64,000 nt of DNA from Flagellimonas beolgyonensis (GCF_003992615.1 NZ_RZMY01000018.1:161919-225918); one strand, 5' to 3'; positions 35,680-45,441 are shown, numbered from the stretch's first letter. Notes: generated by a model from the letters alone, not told the origin. Made by a program: numbers and translations.

Positions 35680-37350
35680 ATGTGTGGAATAGTTTGTGCG
35701 TTTGATGTAAAGGAAAGCACTGAGGTTTTAAGGCCCCAACTGTTGGAGATGTCCAAGAAAGTAAGGCACAGGGGTCCGGATTGGAGTGGCATTTATGCAG
35801 ATGATAAAGCCATTTTGGCCCACGAGCGTTTGGCCATTGTAGATCCAGCTTCTGGTAAGCAGCCCTTGCTCAGTGCCGATGGTAAATTGGTGTTGGCAGC
35901 CAATGGTGAAATCTACAACCATCAAGAATTGAGGAAACAGTTTGAAGGGAAGTATGAGTTCAGGACACAATCCGATTGTGAAGTGATCTTGGCGTTATAT
36001 CAGGAAAAAGGAGTTGATTTTGTGGATGAAATGAACGGCATCTTTGGTTTTGCCATTTATGATAGCGAAAAGGATGAGTATTTCATTGCCCGCGACCACA
36101 TGGGAATTATTCCTTTGTATATCGGATGGGACAAGAACGGAACCTTTTATGTGGCGTCCGAATTAAAAGCCTTGGAAGGTACCTGCTCCAAGATTCAATT
36201 GTTTCCTCCTGGGCATTACCTGCACAGCTCTGATGGGGAGTTTAAAAGATGGTACCAAAGGGATTGGATGGAGTACGATGCCGTAAAGGAAAACGAAACC
36301 AGCATCCAGGCCATTAAGGATGCCTTGGAAGCAGCCGTACACCGTCAATTGATGTCCGATGTGCCCTATGGCGTATTATTGTCCGGAGGGTTGGATTCCT
36401 CCGTCACTTCTGCCATTGCAAAGAAATATTCCCAAAAACGAATCGAATCCGGTGACACGGTGGATGCCTGGTGGCCACAATTGCACTCGTTCTCTGTAGG
36501 ATTGGAAGGATCGCCCGATTTGGCAGCTGCACAGAAAGTGGCGAAACATATCGGAACGGTACACCACGAGATCAAATTTACCATTCAAGAAGGGTTGGAT
36601 GCCATCAAAGATGTTATCTACAACTTGGAAACGTACGATATTACGACCATTAGAGCCTCCACGCCTATGTATCTCATGGCAAGGGTGATCAAGTCCATGG
36701 GTATAAAAATGGTATTGTCGGGAGAGGGTGCCGATGAACTGTTCGGTGGATACTTATATTTCCATAAGGCGCCAAGTCCAAAGGATTTTCATGAAGAAAC
36801 CGTTCGCAAACTGGATAAACTGCACATGTATGACTGTTTAAGGGCCAACAAATCCTTGGCAGCATGGGGCATTGAAGGACGTGTTCCTTTCTTGGACAAG
36901 GAATTTATGGACGTCGCCATGCGCATCAACCCCAAAGACAAAATGATCAATGGGGAACGCATGGAAAAATGGGTGGTGCGTAAAGCCTTTGAATCCTATC
37001 TGCCAGAAAGCGTGGCTTGGAGACAAAAAGAACAGTTCTCCGATGGTGTGGGTTATAGCTGGATTGACACCTTGAAAGAAATGGTAAATCAAGAAGTAAG
37101 TGATGAGCAGTTGAAAAACGCCCATTTTAAGTTTCCGATCCAAACACCGACCACCAAAGAGGAGTATTATTACCGTTCCATATTTGAAAGTCATTTCCCG
37201 TCGGATGCAGCGGCGTTGAGCGTACCGCAGGAACCATCCGTGGCCTGTAGTACCAAAATTGCGCTGGAGTGGGATGAGGCTTTCAAGAACATGAACGATC
37301 CATCCGGTCGTGCCGTGGCAAAGGTACATACCGATGCCTATGTAAAATAG
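35680..37350 (+). CDS. asnB: Asparagine synthetase B, glutamine-hydrolysing
   Basis: The 556-residue enzyme makes asparagine from aspartate, glutamine and ATP. Cys2 of the MCGIVCAF start is the glutaminase nucleophile once Met is removed. The N-terminal class-II amidotransferase domain (residues 2-190) shows RHRGPDWSG and ANGEIYNHQELR. The synthetase domain has the PP-loop LLSGGLDSS near 231 and LSGEGADELFGGY near 346. The length equals that of E. coli AsnB. It is a single unit closed by a strong terminator. Confidence 0.96.
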   Translation: MCGIVCAFDVKESTEVLRPQLLEMSKKVRHRGPDWSGIYADDKAILAHERLAIVDPASGKQPLLSADGKLVLAANGEIYNHQELRKQFEGKYEFRTQSDCEVILALYQEKGVDFVDEMNGIFGFAIYDSEKDEYFIARDHMGIIPLYIGWDKNGTFYVASELKALEGTCSKIQLFPPGHYLHSSDGEFKRWYQRDWMEYDAVKENETSIQAIKDALEAAVHRQLMSDVPYGVLLSGGLDSSVTSAIAKKYSQKRIESGDTVDAWWPQLHSFSVGLEGSPDLAAAQKVAKHIGTVHHEIKFTIQEGLDAIKDVIYNLETYDITTIRASTPMYLMARVIKSMGIKMVLSGEGADELFGGYLYFHKAPSPKDFHEETVRKLDKLHMYDCLRANKSLAAWGIEGRVPFLDKEFMDVAMRINPKDKMINGERMEKWVVRKAFESYLPESVAWRQKEQFSDGVGYSWIDTLKEMVNQEVSDEQLKNAHFKFPIQTPTTKEEYYYRSIFESHFPSDAAALSVPQEPSVACSTKIALEWDEAFKNMNDPSGRAVAKVHTDAYVK

Positions 37351-37414
37351 CCTGAATAAACCAACCAACAATATGGAGCAGGATGAAGTTTTGTTTCATT
37401 TTTCAATTAGTCGG

Positions 37415-37442
37415 AAAAGCCCCTTCACCAAGGGGCTTTTTG
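37415..37442 (+). terminator. Terminator after asnB
   Basis: AAAAGCCCCTT-CACC-AAGGGGCTTTTTG, an 11-bp stem with a T-tract, 65 bp after the asnB stop. Confidence 0.9.
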
Positions 37443-37556
37443 TTATAATGTGCCCGGTTGGACCCTATTAGTAAAAACCGTCATTTTTCCACAGAATTTG
37501 TTGATAACTTAGACCTATCAAAGGGCTTCAAAACCCCAATTGGATAGGGTAATCCT

Positions 37557-37564
37557 TATATTTG
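37557..37564 (+). promoter_or_regulatory. -7 promoter element of gyrB
   Basis: TATATTTG matches TAnnTTTG. A TTG at 37540-37542 is closer than the usual 17-20 bp, so the -33 element is uncertain. The ATG follows 37 bp later. Confidence 0.45.
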
Positions 37565-37601
37565 TAAGATTTGAAAATTTCAAGGCAAATACTGAAAATA
37601 T

Positions 37602-39542
37602 ATGAGCGAAGAAGCGAATAAGAAACAATACTCGGCGGATAGTATCCAGGCCCTTGAGGGCATGGAGCACGTACGTATGAGACCTTCCATGTATATTGGG
37701 GATGTAGGGGTCAGGGGATTGCACCATTTGGTCTACGAAGTGGTCGACAACTCCATCGATGAGGCAATGGCCGGCTATTGTGATGCCATTAGCGTAATAA
37801 TTAACGAAGACAACTCCATTACAGTAAAGGACAACGGTAGAGGAATCCCGGTGGGCCTGCATAAAAAGGAAGGTGTTTCGGCCCTACAGGTTGTAATGAC
37901 CAAGATTGGCGCCGGAGGTAAGTTTGATAAAGATTCGTATAAAGTTTCCGGAGGTCTGCATGGTGTGGGTGTTTCCTGTGTGAATGCCCTATCCAACCAT
38001 TTAAAGGCAACCGTTTACCGAGAAGGTAAAATTTGGGAGCAGGAATATGAAAAGGGTAAGGCTCTTTACCCCGTTAAAAGCATTGGTGATAGCGATGATA
38101 CCGGAACTGTGGTCACTTTTATTCCGGATGATACCATTTTCACCCAAACTACCGAATATAGTTATGAGACCTTGGCAAACAGGATGCGTGAACTGTCGTA
38201 TCTGAACAAGGGCATCACCATTACGTTGACCGATAAAAGGAACAAGGACGAAAAAGGGGAATTTGTCGCTGAAACTTTCCATTCCGAAGAAGGTCTGAAG
38301 GAATTCATCAAGTTCTTGGACGGTAACCGGGAACCATTGATCCAGAGTGTAATTTCCATGGAAGGTGAGAAGAACGGAATTCCTGTGGAAGTGGCCATGG
38401 TGTACAACACCGGCTATACCGAAAACTTGCACTCCTATGTGAACAACATCAACACGCACGAGGGGGGAACCCACCTTTCCGGTTTTAGGAGGGGGTTGAC
38501 CACCACCTTGAAAAAATATGCCGACAATTCCGGCATGTTGGACAAGTTGAAGTTCGAAATATCCGGGGACGATTTCCGTGAAGGTTTAACGGCCATTGTT
38601 TCCGTAAAAGTGGCAGAACCGCAGTTTGAAGGGCAAACCAAGACCAAATTGGGCAACAGGGAAGTGACCAGTGCCGTGAGCCAGGCCGTTTCCGAAATGT
38701 TGACCGATTATTTGGAGGAACACCCCGAAGATGCCAAGCAGATCGTTGAAAAAGTAAAATTGGCTGCACAGGCAAGGCACGCCGCCGCCAAGGCGCGTGA
38801 AATGGTACAGCGTAAAAACCCGATGAGTGTTGGGGGATTGCCAGGTAAACTATCCGACTGCTCCGAACAGGACCCGACCAAATGCGAAGTGTTCTTGGTA
38901 GAGGGTGATTCCGCAGGTGGAACGGCCAAACAAGGAAGGGATAGAAATTTTCAGGCCATTTTGCCCTTGCGGGGTAAGATTTTGAATGTGGAAAAGGCCA
39001 TGCAGCACAAAGTGTTCGAGAACGAAGAGATCAAGAACATTTATACCGCACTGGGAGTAACCATCGGAACCGAAGAGGACAGTAAAGCCCTGAACTTGGA
39101 CAAGCTTCGCTACCATAAAGTCGTGATCATGTGTGATGCGGATGTGGATGGTAGTCACATTGAAACCTTGATTCTGACTTTCTTTTTCCGCTACATGCGC
39201 GAATTGATAGAGGGCGGCCACGTCTATATCGCCACCCCACCTTTGTATTTGGTGAAAAAAGGAGCAAAACGGAGATACGCTTGGAACGATAAGGAACGTG
39301 ATGAAATCATAGCTTCCATGAATGGTGGAGCCAGTATTCAACGTTATAAAGGTCTTGGTGAAATGAATGCCGAACAGCTTTGGGACACTACAATGAACCC
39401 AGAATTTCGGACGTTACGCCAAGTTACCATTGACAATGCCACTGAATCGGATCGTATCTTCTCCATGTTGATGGGCGATGAGGTGCCGCCAAGACGGGAA
39501 TTTATTGAGAAAAATGCCGTCTATGCCAACATAGATGTATAG
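37602..39542 (+). CDS. gyrB: DNA gyrase subunit B
   Basis: The 646-residue ATPase subunit of gyrase, which introduces negative supercoils together with GyrA. The GHKL ATP site is complete: EVVDNSIDEA near residue 47, DNGRGIPVG near 77, and GGLHGVGVSCVNALS near 118. The TOPRIM domain has VEGDSAGG near 432 and CDADVDGSHI near 508, and the C-terminal part ends with RYKGLGEMNAEQLW. Length and the absence of ParE-like insertions favour GyrB over ParE. No dnaA, dnaN or recF lies nearby, so it is not at a classical origin cluster. Confidence 0.95.
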   Translation: MSEEANKKQYSADSIQALEGMEHVRMRPSMYIGDVGVRGLHHLVYEVVDNSIDEAMAGYCDAISVIINEDNSITVKDNGRGIPVGLHKKEGVSALQVVMTKIGAGGKFDKDSYKVSGGLHGVGVSCVNALSNHLKATVYREGKIWEQEYEKGKALYPVKSIGDSDDTGTVVTFIPDDTIFTQTTEYSYETLANRMRELSYLNKGITITLTDKRNKDEKGEFVAETFHSEEGLKEFIKFLDGNREPLIQSVISMEGEKNGIPVEVAMVYNTGYTENLHSYVNNINTHEGGTHLSGFRRGLTTTLKKYADNSGMLDKLKFEISGDDFREGLTAIVSVKVAEPQFEGQTKTKLGNREVTSAVSQAVSEMLTDYLEEHPEDAKQIVEKVKLAAQARHAAAKAREMVQRKNPMSVGGLPGKLSDCSEQDPTKCEVFLVEGDSAGGTAKQGRDRNFQAILPLRGKILNVEKAMQHKVFENEEIKNIYTALGVTIGTEEDSKALNLDKLRYHKVVIMCDADVDGSHIETLILTFFFRYMRELIEGGHVYIATPPLYLVKKGAKRRYAWNDKERDEIIASMNGGASIQRYKGLGEMNAEQLWDTTMNPEFRTLRQVTIDNATESDRIFSMLMGDEVPPRREFIEKNAVYANIDV

Positions 39543-39560
39543 ATACAAGCATTTCACAAC

Positions 39561-39590
39561 AAAAACTCGCCCCAACAAGGCGAGTTTTTT
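39561..39590 (+). terminator. Terminator after gyrB
   Basis: ACTCGCC-CCAACAA-GGCGAGT followed by six T, 20 bp after the gyrB stop. Confidence 0.88.
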
Positions 39591-39613
39591 AGTTTTAGGA
39601 AAAATTTTACAAA

Positions 39614-40624
39614 ATGAAGAGAATTGTTTTGTTGATGGCCTTGGCCTCAATAACCCTGGGAAGGGCACAGGACCTGAACGATATTTTTGTTTCGGGTGTA
39701 GCTGATGCAGAACGTTTTGCCAATGCCTATTTGGCACCCGTATCCGAAGCATCGATTTTTAGTATCTCCAACGGATGGTACAACTCCGCCGATGCGAAAC
39801 CATTGGGCGGCTTTGAAATTTCCATTGTGGGAAACTTGACCGGATTTAAGAACAAGGACGATAAAAAGGCATTCTTGCTGGATCCGGCCGATTATGAAAA
39901 CCTCGACTTTGTGAATAATCCAGGCCAACCACGGCAGGTGGCAACAGCATTGGGTGATATTCAAGGGGTCCGTGTATTTGTGGAGGACCAGAGCGGTCTG
40001 TTCCGGGAAGAATTTGAATTGCCAACTGGTTTGGCTTCCGAGAACCTCAATTTTATACCTTCAGGTTATTTGCAGGGAAGTGTGGGATTGGTAAAGGGAC
40101 TGGAAGTAAAGGCGCGTTTCCTGCCTAAAATCAAATTTGATGATGATGCCAAAATCGGGCTTTTTGGAGCAGGTATCCAGTATGATTTCACCAAAATGCT
40201 TCCGGCAGATAAAGTGCTTCCAGTGGCAATTTCCGCAGTTATTGGCTATACCAATTTGAGCGGTGAATACGATTTTACCGATTCCAGTACCATCAGTGGT
40301 ACCGACCAACGATTGGATGCTTCTTTCAAAACGTGGAATTTTAGTGCGGTGGTTTCCACCAAGAACATCCCGGTAATCAATTTTTATGGAGGTTTGGGGT
40401 ACATCACGGGCAAATCTGATATCGACCTGTTGGGAACCTACGAGGCCAATGGACCCTTTTTCACACAGACCGTTACCGACCCCTTTTCTGTTTCCAAAGA
40501 TGCAAGCGGCGTAACTGCCAATGTGGGAACCAAAATTAAACTGGGCTTTTTCAGGCTTAATGCAGAATACAATATTTCCGAGTTCAGCACCTTCACCTTT
40601 GGTGTAAACTTCGGATTTAGATAA
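39614..40624 (+). CDS. DUF6588-type outer-membrane beta-barrel protein
   Basis: The 336-residue protein has a signal peptide (MKRIVLLMALASITLGRAQ), an N-terminal segment in which helix-like FVSGVADAERFANAYLAPV precedes SNGWYNSADAKPLGGFEIS, and many amphipathic strands to the C-terminus, which ends in TFGVNFGFR. I recognise the pattern of DUF6588, a Bacteroidota family thought to be outer-membrane proteins. No function is assigned. It is monocistronic, with hairpins on both sides. Confidence 0.8.
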   Translation: MKRIVLLMALASITLGRAQDLNDIFVSGVADAERFANAYLAPVSEASIFSISNGWYNSADAKPLGGFEISIVGNLTGFKNKDDKKAFLLDPADYENLDFVNNPGQPRQVATALGDIQGVRVFVEDQSGLFREEFELPTGLASENLNFIPSGYLQGSVGLVKGLEVKARFLPKIKFDDDAKIGLFGAGIQYDFTKMLPADKVLPVAISAVIGYTNLSGEYDFTDSSTISGTDQRLDASFKTWNFSAVVSTKNIPVINFYGGLGYITGKSDIDLLGTYEANGPFFTQTVTDPFSVSKDASGVTANVGTKIKLGFFRLNAEYNISEFSTFTFGVNFGFR

Positions 40625-40651
40625 GGACCACGAACAACCAATCAATAAAGA

Positions 40652-40675
40652 AGGCCCCAATTTGCATTGGGGCCT
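40652..40675. terminator. Hairpin between converging genes, probable bidirectional terminator
   Basis: AGGCCCCAA-TTTGCA-TTGGGGCCT forms a 9-bp stem. T-tracts are broken on both strands (TACTATTTT and TCTTTATT), so termination may be incomplete. Confidence 0.65.
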
Positions 40676-40704
40676 ACTATTTTCATATATGTTGGTCTTC
40701 GGGT

Positions 40705-41076
40705 CTATTCCCTGGTGGCGAAGACCGAGCCGTTCCCCAGGGTCAAAATTTCAGGTGTTTTGGCCTTTTCCATGCTCACGGTAACATCCGTAACCTGTGG
40801 ATCGCCATATATTATGGTATAAGTGCCGTTGTCCACGGACCATTTAAAATCGGTGTAAAATACGAGTTTGGAATTGGAATAACTTTGGTACCTGCCCAGA
40901 TATACGTCGTTGAAGATCCATTCTTCTCGAACGGTTTCCGTACCCTTGCCTTCAATCGTTGCGATTTCGGTCTTTGCCCAGATACCCAAAATTGGGTCGT
41001 TGTTCTCTGGAATTTGACTACAGTTGCTCAAGGCAATAATGCCTATGATGGACAACAATGAAAAGAGCTTTTTCAT
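40705..41076 (-). CDS. Small lipoprotein, lipocalin-like
   Basis: The 123-residue product starts with a lipoprotein signal (MKKLFSLLSIIGIIALSNC, Cys19), followed by PILGIWAKTEIATIEGKG and repeated beta strands with WIFNDVYLGRY and FKWSVDNGTYTIIYGD. This resembles the lipocalin-like DUF families (W-x-x-x-G-T-Y patterns) frequent in flavobacteria. The ligand is unknown. It is convergent with the DUF6588 gene. Confidence 0.75.
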   Translation of the reverse strand: MKKLFSLLSIIGIIALSNCSQIPENNDPILGIWAKTEIATIEGKGTETVREEWIFNDVYLGRYQSYSNSKLVFYTDFKWSVDNGTYTIIYGDPQVTDVTVSMEKAKTPEILTLGNGSVFATRE

Positions 41077-41233
41077 AGGTCAAGTAGGTTAAATTGATTT
41101 TGGGACTATTAGAACGTTTATTTGTAGGAAAGTATTGCACCCCAACGGACCAATAATGTTGTGAAATTGCATTTCTTCGATGAATAACCCATTTCTTTAA
41201 CATTTCAGGCACTTTTGTTTATTTTCAATTTTT

Positions 41234-41260
41234 GCTAAAATCTGGTGGCTAAATCTGGTG
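41234..41260. repeat. Tandem direct repeat upstream of mdh
   Basis: GCTAAAATCTGGTG (41234-41247) is followed at once by GCTAAATCTGGTG (41248-41260), 30 bp before the -7 element of mdh. It may be a regulator site; the rest of the 41077-41323 gap shows nothing. Confidence 0.45.
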
Positions 41261-41290
41261 AAAGTCAGCTTTTTTCTGCTCTAAATGCCT

Positions 41291-41298
41291 TATTTTTG
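41291..41298 (+). promoter_or_regulatory. -7 promoter element of mdh
   Basis: TATTTTTG, an exact TAnnTTTG match 25 bp before ATG 41324. It lies inside the longer possible frame beginning at 41285 and so argues for the shorter start. Confidence 0.55.
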
Positions 41299-41323
41299 GG
41301 GTCTAAAATTTAAATCAATACAA

Positions 41324-42250
41324 ATGAAAGTTACCGTAGTTGGAGCAGGCGCAGTGGGAGCAAGCTGCGCAGAATACATAGCAATGAAAAATTTTGCATC
41401 TGAAGTGGTTTTGTTGGATATCAAGGAAGGTTATGCCGAAGGCAAGGCCATGGATCTGATGCAAACGGCTTCCCTGAACGGATTTGATACCAAAATCACC
41501 GGAAGCACCAACGATTATAGTAAAACGGCTAACAGCGATATCGCAGTGATCACATCCGGTATTCCAAGAAAGCCAGGAATGACACGTGAAGAATTGATCG
41601 GCATCAATGCCGGAATAGTGAAAACCGTAGCTACCAGTTTATTGGAGCATTCCCCCAATGTGATTATCATTGTGGTGAGCAACCCAATGGATACCATGAC
41701 CTATTTGGTGCACAAAGCCACAGGTTTGCCTAAAAATAGAATCATCGGTATGGGTGGTGCTTTGGACAGTGCCCGTTTCAAGTACAGATTGGCCGAAGCT
41801 TTGGGTGCACCAATATCGGATGTTGACGGTATGGTGATCGGGGGACACAGTGACACCGGAATGGTGCCGTTGATCGGACATGCAACCCGTAACAGTGTGA
41901 AAGTGTCCGAATTCCTTTCCGAAGAAAAAATGAACTGGGTAGTCGAAGAAACCAAGGTGGGCGGTGCCACTTTGACCAAATTGTTGGGTACCAGTGCTTG
42001 GTATGCCCCTGGAGCTGCTGTTTCTGGATTGGTACAGGCCATTGCCTGCGATCAAAAGAAAATGTACCCTTGTTCCACCATGTTGAACGGGGAGTATGGA
42101 TTGGATGATATCTGTATCGGTGTTCCCGTGATATTGGGCAAGAACGGTATCGAGCAAATCGTTGAAATTAAATTGTCTGACGCGGAAAAAGCCAAGATGC
42201 AAGAAAGTGCCGAAGGTGTTAAAAAAACCAACGGACTGCTTCAGGTCTAA
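41324..42250 (+). CDS. mdh: Malate dehydrogenase
   Basis: Start ATG 41324-41326 gives 308 residues beginning directly with the Rossmann strand (MKVTVVGAGAVGASCAEYIA). The enzyme oxidises malate to oxaloacetate with NAD in the TCA cycle. Seen: acidic NAD-binding LLDIKEG, the substrate loop SGIPRKPGMTREELI (Arg pair of malate-type enzymes), VSNPMDTMTYL, the second Arg in GGALDSARFKYRL, and the catalytic His in VIGGHSDTGMVPL. It belongs to the LDH-like MDH group. The residue after GGH is Ser where many homologues have Gly. Confidence 0.95.
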   Translation: MKVTVVGAGAVGASCAEYIAMKNFASEVVLLDIKEGYAEGKAMDLMQTASLNGFDTKITGSTNDYSKTANSDIAVITSGIPRKPGMTREELIGINAGIVKTVATSLLEHSPNVIIIVVSNPMDTMTYLVHKATGLPKNRIIGMGGALDSARFKYRLAEALGAPISDVDGMVIGGHSDTGMVPLIGHATRNSVKVSEFLSEEKMNWVVEETKVGGATLTKLLGTSAWYAPGAAVSGLVQAIACDQKKMYPCSTMLNGEYGLDDICIGVPVILGKNGIEQIVEIKLSDAEKAKMQESAEGVKKTNGLLQV

Positions 42251-42270
42251 TCCCGATTGAAACCATATAG

Positions 42271-42351
42271 AATTGCCATTTTGTTCAATTTAGGGCCAAA
42301 ATCCTTGGGGTTAAATCACCAGGATTACCCAATTTGTTCGGAATGGCAATT
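42271..42351 (+). other. Nested inverted repeat between mdh and secDF
   Basis: An outer pair AATTGCCATT (42271-42280) and AATGGCAATT (42342-42351) is exactly complementary. An inner pair ATCCTTGG/CCAGGAT lies within it (about 42301-42325) around GGTTAAATCA. The outer arm is followed by TTAATTT. It could be the mdh terminator in long form or a structured leader or trailer RNA. It lies before the secDF promoter, so it is not part of the secDF leader. Confidence 0.5.
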
Positions 42352-42402
42352 TTAATTTAACACAGCATTGGTTCAACCCAATTGCAATTACATCAATTTC
42401 TA

Positions 42403-42433
42403 TTGGCAAATCTTATCGGAAATGATATATTTG
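42403..42433 (+). promoter_or_regulatory. Promoter of secDF
   Basis: TTG (42403-42405) and TATATTTG (42426-42433) are 20 bp apart, a good Bacteroidota promoter, 38 bp before the ATG. Confidence 0.7.
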
Positions 42434-42471
42434 CACGCTGTTTAAGAAAACTTCTAAAAATTTAATAATCA

Positions 42472-45441
42472 ATGCAAAATAAAGGACTTATAAGGCTTTT
42501 CGCTATCCTTTTTGGCTTGGTGAGTATCTATCAGCTTTCTTACACTTTCATTACGAACAAGTTGGAGAAAGATGCTGAGAACTATGCGGTTAGCCAAATT
42601 TCGGAAGCTGAGGATGACTATGTGGCCAAGCGTGAAGCTTTAGAGGCGTCGTATTTGGATTCCATTAGCGACAACACGGTTTTGGGATTCACAAGCTACG
42701 AGGATGCCAAGAAGAAAGAGTTGAACAAAGGTCTTGACCTTAAGGGAGGTATCAACGTGACCCTTCAGATTTCCGTTAAGGATATCTTGAAAGGATTGGC
42801 CAACAACACCAAGAACCCGGTTTTCAACAAAGCGTTGGCCGATGCCGACAATGCTTCCAAAAATAGTGACCAAACCTATTTGGACCTCTTTTTTGAAGCG
42901 TTCGACAATATCAAAGGGGATACCAAATTGGCCTCGCCCGATATTTTTGCGAATAAAGGACTAAGCGACGACATCAATTTTCAAATGACCGATGATGAGG
43001 TAAAACCCATCATCAGAAGAAAGATTGACGAATCCATTGTTTCTGCATTTGAGGTACTGCGTGAGCGTATCGATGGTTTTGGGGTGACCCAACCTAACAT
43101 CCAAAGAGAAGGAAATTCTGGACGTATTTTGGTGGAGTTGCCTGGTGCCAGGGACATTGCCCGTGCCCAGGAACTGTTGTCAAGTACGGCCCAATTGGAG
43201 TTTTGGGAGACCTATTCCCAGAGCAACCAAAGTCTCGGTACTTTCCTCTTCAATGCGAATGAGCGTTTGAAGGAAATCCTAAAACCTGAACAAACTGCAC
43301 AAGAGCCGGAAACCAAGCCAGAATCTGAAATCGATTCTTTGCTTTCGGATGTGGCCCAGGATTCTTTGGATATGTCCGTGGATGCCAACCCATTGTTGGG
43401 CAAGTTGATTCCAGCCAACCCAGGAAGCCATGCCATTGCAAGGGCATTGGTCGCCGATACGGCTGTAATTGGTGGGTATTTGAGAATGCCGGAAATCAAG
43501 AGATTGTTGCCTAACGACGTGCAGTTCACCAAGTTCTTATGGGAAAGACCAGCTCAGGATTCTGAGGTAGTTGAACTTTTTGCCCTTAAATCGAACAGGG
43601 ACGGTGAGCCACGGATCAGTGGGGATGTGGTTTCCGATGCACAAGATACCTTCGACCAGTTCAACAAGCCTGCCGTGAGCATGACCATGAACACACGTGG
43701 GGCCAAGGAATGGGAAAAACTGACAGGGGATGCCTATACCAACCAGACCGGTATCGCCATTGTGCTAGATAATAAAGTATATACTGCACCAGGGGTTTCA
43801 TCTGGACCTATATCCGGTGGACGTTCCGAAATTACCGGTACGTTTACCGTAAATGAGACCAAGGATATCGCAAACGTATTGCGTGCTGGTAAACTGCCAG
43901 CTTCCGCTGAAATCATCGATTCCTTTGTGGTAGGTCCATCTTTGGGTCAGGAAGCCATCAGTAGTGGTTTGATGTCTTTTGTGATCGCCATGCTTTTTGT
44001 ATTGGTTTGGATGATTTTTTACTATGGCAAAGCCGGTCTATTTGCAGACATCGCCTTGGTGTTCAACATTTTGTTGATTTTCGGAGTGCTGACCAGCTTG
44101 GGTGCTGTGTTGACATTGCCAGGTATTGCGGGTATCGTATTGACCATTGGTATGTCGGTGGATGCGAACGTACTGATTTTTGAACGGGTCAAGGAAGAAT
44201 TGGCCAAGGGCAAGGGCAAGGCACAAGCCATCGCCGATGGTTTTGGAAATGCATTGTCTTCCATCTTGGATGCCAACATAACAACAGGTCTTACAGCGAT
44301 TATCCTTTTCATCTTTGGTTCCGGGCCTATTAAAGGTTTCGCCACTACCTTGATGATCGGTATTGTAACTTCCTTGTTCACTGCCATTTTTGTAACTCGT
44401 TTGATGATTGACTCCTATACGGCCAAGAAAGGTAGAAGGTTGGATTTCAGTACAGCGATTACCAAGAACTTGTTCAAGAATGTGAATATTGATTTCTTGG
44501 CAAAACGTAAGATCGCTTATGTGATCTCCGGTATTTTGGTTGCTGTTAGTGCCTTTTCACTTTTCACAACAGGATTGCAACAAGGTGTGGATTTTGTGGG
44601 AGGTCGTTCTTATCAGATTCGATTTGAACATGCCGTGAACCCAACCGAGATTGCCGCCGATTTGAATACGGTATTCGGAAGTGGTACCAATGCCAAGACC
44701 TTTGGTGCAGCAAACCAGATCATGATCACTACCAATTACAGGTTTGAAGAAAATGGTACAGAGGTGGATGATCAGATTTTGGATGAATTGTATACCCATC
44801 TATTAAAATATTTCCCTGACGGAACTACATTCGATGAGTTTAAGCCAGGTGGCGACAACGATGACATCGGTGTTTTGAAATATCGTAAAGTAGGTCCGAC
44901 CATCGCTGATGATATTAAAAAGAGTGCCGTATTGGCCGTTATCGGTTCTTTGGCGGTAGTATTCTTGTACATCTTGTTGCGATTCAGAAGATGGCAATTC
45001 TCCTTGGGAGCTGTTGTGGCCGTATTCCATGATGTGATGATCGTATTGGGTATTTTCTCCCTGACCGGGAAGATCATGCCTTTCAATATGGAGATCGATC
45101 AAGCCTTTATCGCGGCGATTTTGACGGTGATCGGTTATTCGTTGAACGATACCGTGGTCGTATTTGACCGTATCCGTGAAATAACGAACATTAAAGGATT
45201 GAAAGGTGGGGAAAACATCAATGAGGCCTTGAACAGTACCTTGAGCCGAACCTTGAACACCTCCTTAACAACCTTAATTGTGTTGTTGGCCATCTTTGTG
45301 TTTGGCGGTGAGAGTTTGAGAGGCTTTATGTTCGCTATGATCGTTGGTGTGGTTGTAGGTACCTATTCATCGGTATTTATTGCAACTCCGATAATGTTCG
45401 ATTCGTTGAAGAAAAAGATTGCTGCTGCTACAGGAGCATAG
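42472..45441 (+). CDS. secDF: Protein translocase subunit SecDF (fused SecD and SecF)
   Basis: The 989-residue fusion uses the proton gradient to pull exported proteins through SecYEG from the periplasmic side. SecD part: an N-terminal helix (residues 5-25), the motif GLDLKGGINVTLQIS near 88, and the periplasmic P1 domain with an acidic low-complexity insertion near 280-310. Helices 2-6 include GMSVDANVLIFERVKEELAKG near 561. SecF part from about 675: GLQQGVDFVGGRSYQIRF, then IGYSLNDTVVVFDRIRE near 886. The Asp and Arg residues of the proton path are conserved. Fusion is the norm in Bacteroidota. Confidence 0.97.
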   Translation: MQNKGLIRLFAILFGLVSIYQLSYTFITNKLEKDAENYAVSQISEAEDDYVAKREALEASYLDSISDNTVLGFTSYEDAKKKELNKGLDLKGGINVTLQISVKDILKGLANNTKNPVFNKALADADNASKNSDQTYLDLFFEAFDNIKGDTKLASPDIFANKGLSDDINFQMTDDEVKPIIRRKIDESIVSAFEVLRERIDGFGVTQPNIQREGNSGRILVELPGARDIARAQELLSSTAQLEFWETYSQSNQSLGTFLFNANERLKEILKPEQTAQEPETKPESEIDSLLSDVAQDSLDMSVDANPLLGKLIPANPGSHAIARALVADTAVIGGYLRMPEIKRLLPNDVQFTKFLWERPAQDSEVVELFALKSNRDGEPRISGDVVSDAQDTFDQFNKPAVSMTMNTRGAKEWEKLTGDAYTNQTGIAIVLDNKVYTAPGVSSGPISGGRSEITGTFTVNETKDIANVLRAGKLPASAEIIDSFVVGPSLGQEAISSGLMSFVIAMLFVLVWMIFYYGKAGLFADIALVFNILLIFGVLTSLGAVLTLPGIAGIVLTIGMSVDANVLIFERVKEELAKGKGKAQAIADGFGNALSSILDANITTGLTAIILFIFGSGPIKGFATTLMIGIVTSLFTAIFVTRLMIDSYTAKKGRRLDFSTAITKNLFKNVNIDFLAKRKIAYVISGILVAVSAFSLFTTGLQQGVDFVGGRSYQIRFEHAVNPTEIAADLNTVFGSGTNAKTFGAANQIMITTNYRFEENGTEVDDQILDELYTHLLKYFPDGTTFDEFKPGGDNDDIGVLKYRKVGPTIADDIKKSAVLAVIGSLAVVFLYILLRFRRWQFSLGAVVAVFHDVMIVLGIFSLTGKIMPFNMEIDQAFIAAILTVIGYSLNDTVVVFDRIREITNIKGLKGGENINEALNSTLSRTLNTSLTTLIVLLAIFVFGGESLRGFMFAMIVGVVVGTYSSVFIATPIMFDSLKKKIAAATGA

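Noticed and set aside
37443..37601. Replication origin next to gyrB
   Set aside because: No DnaA boxes, dnaA or dnaN are visible; the spacer holds only a terminator and a -7 element.
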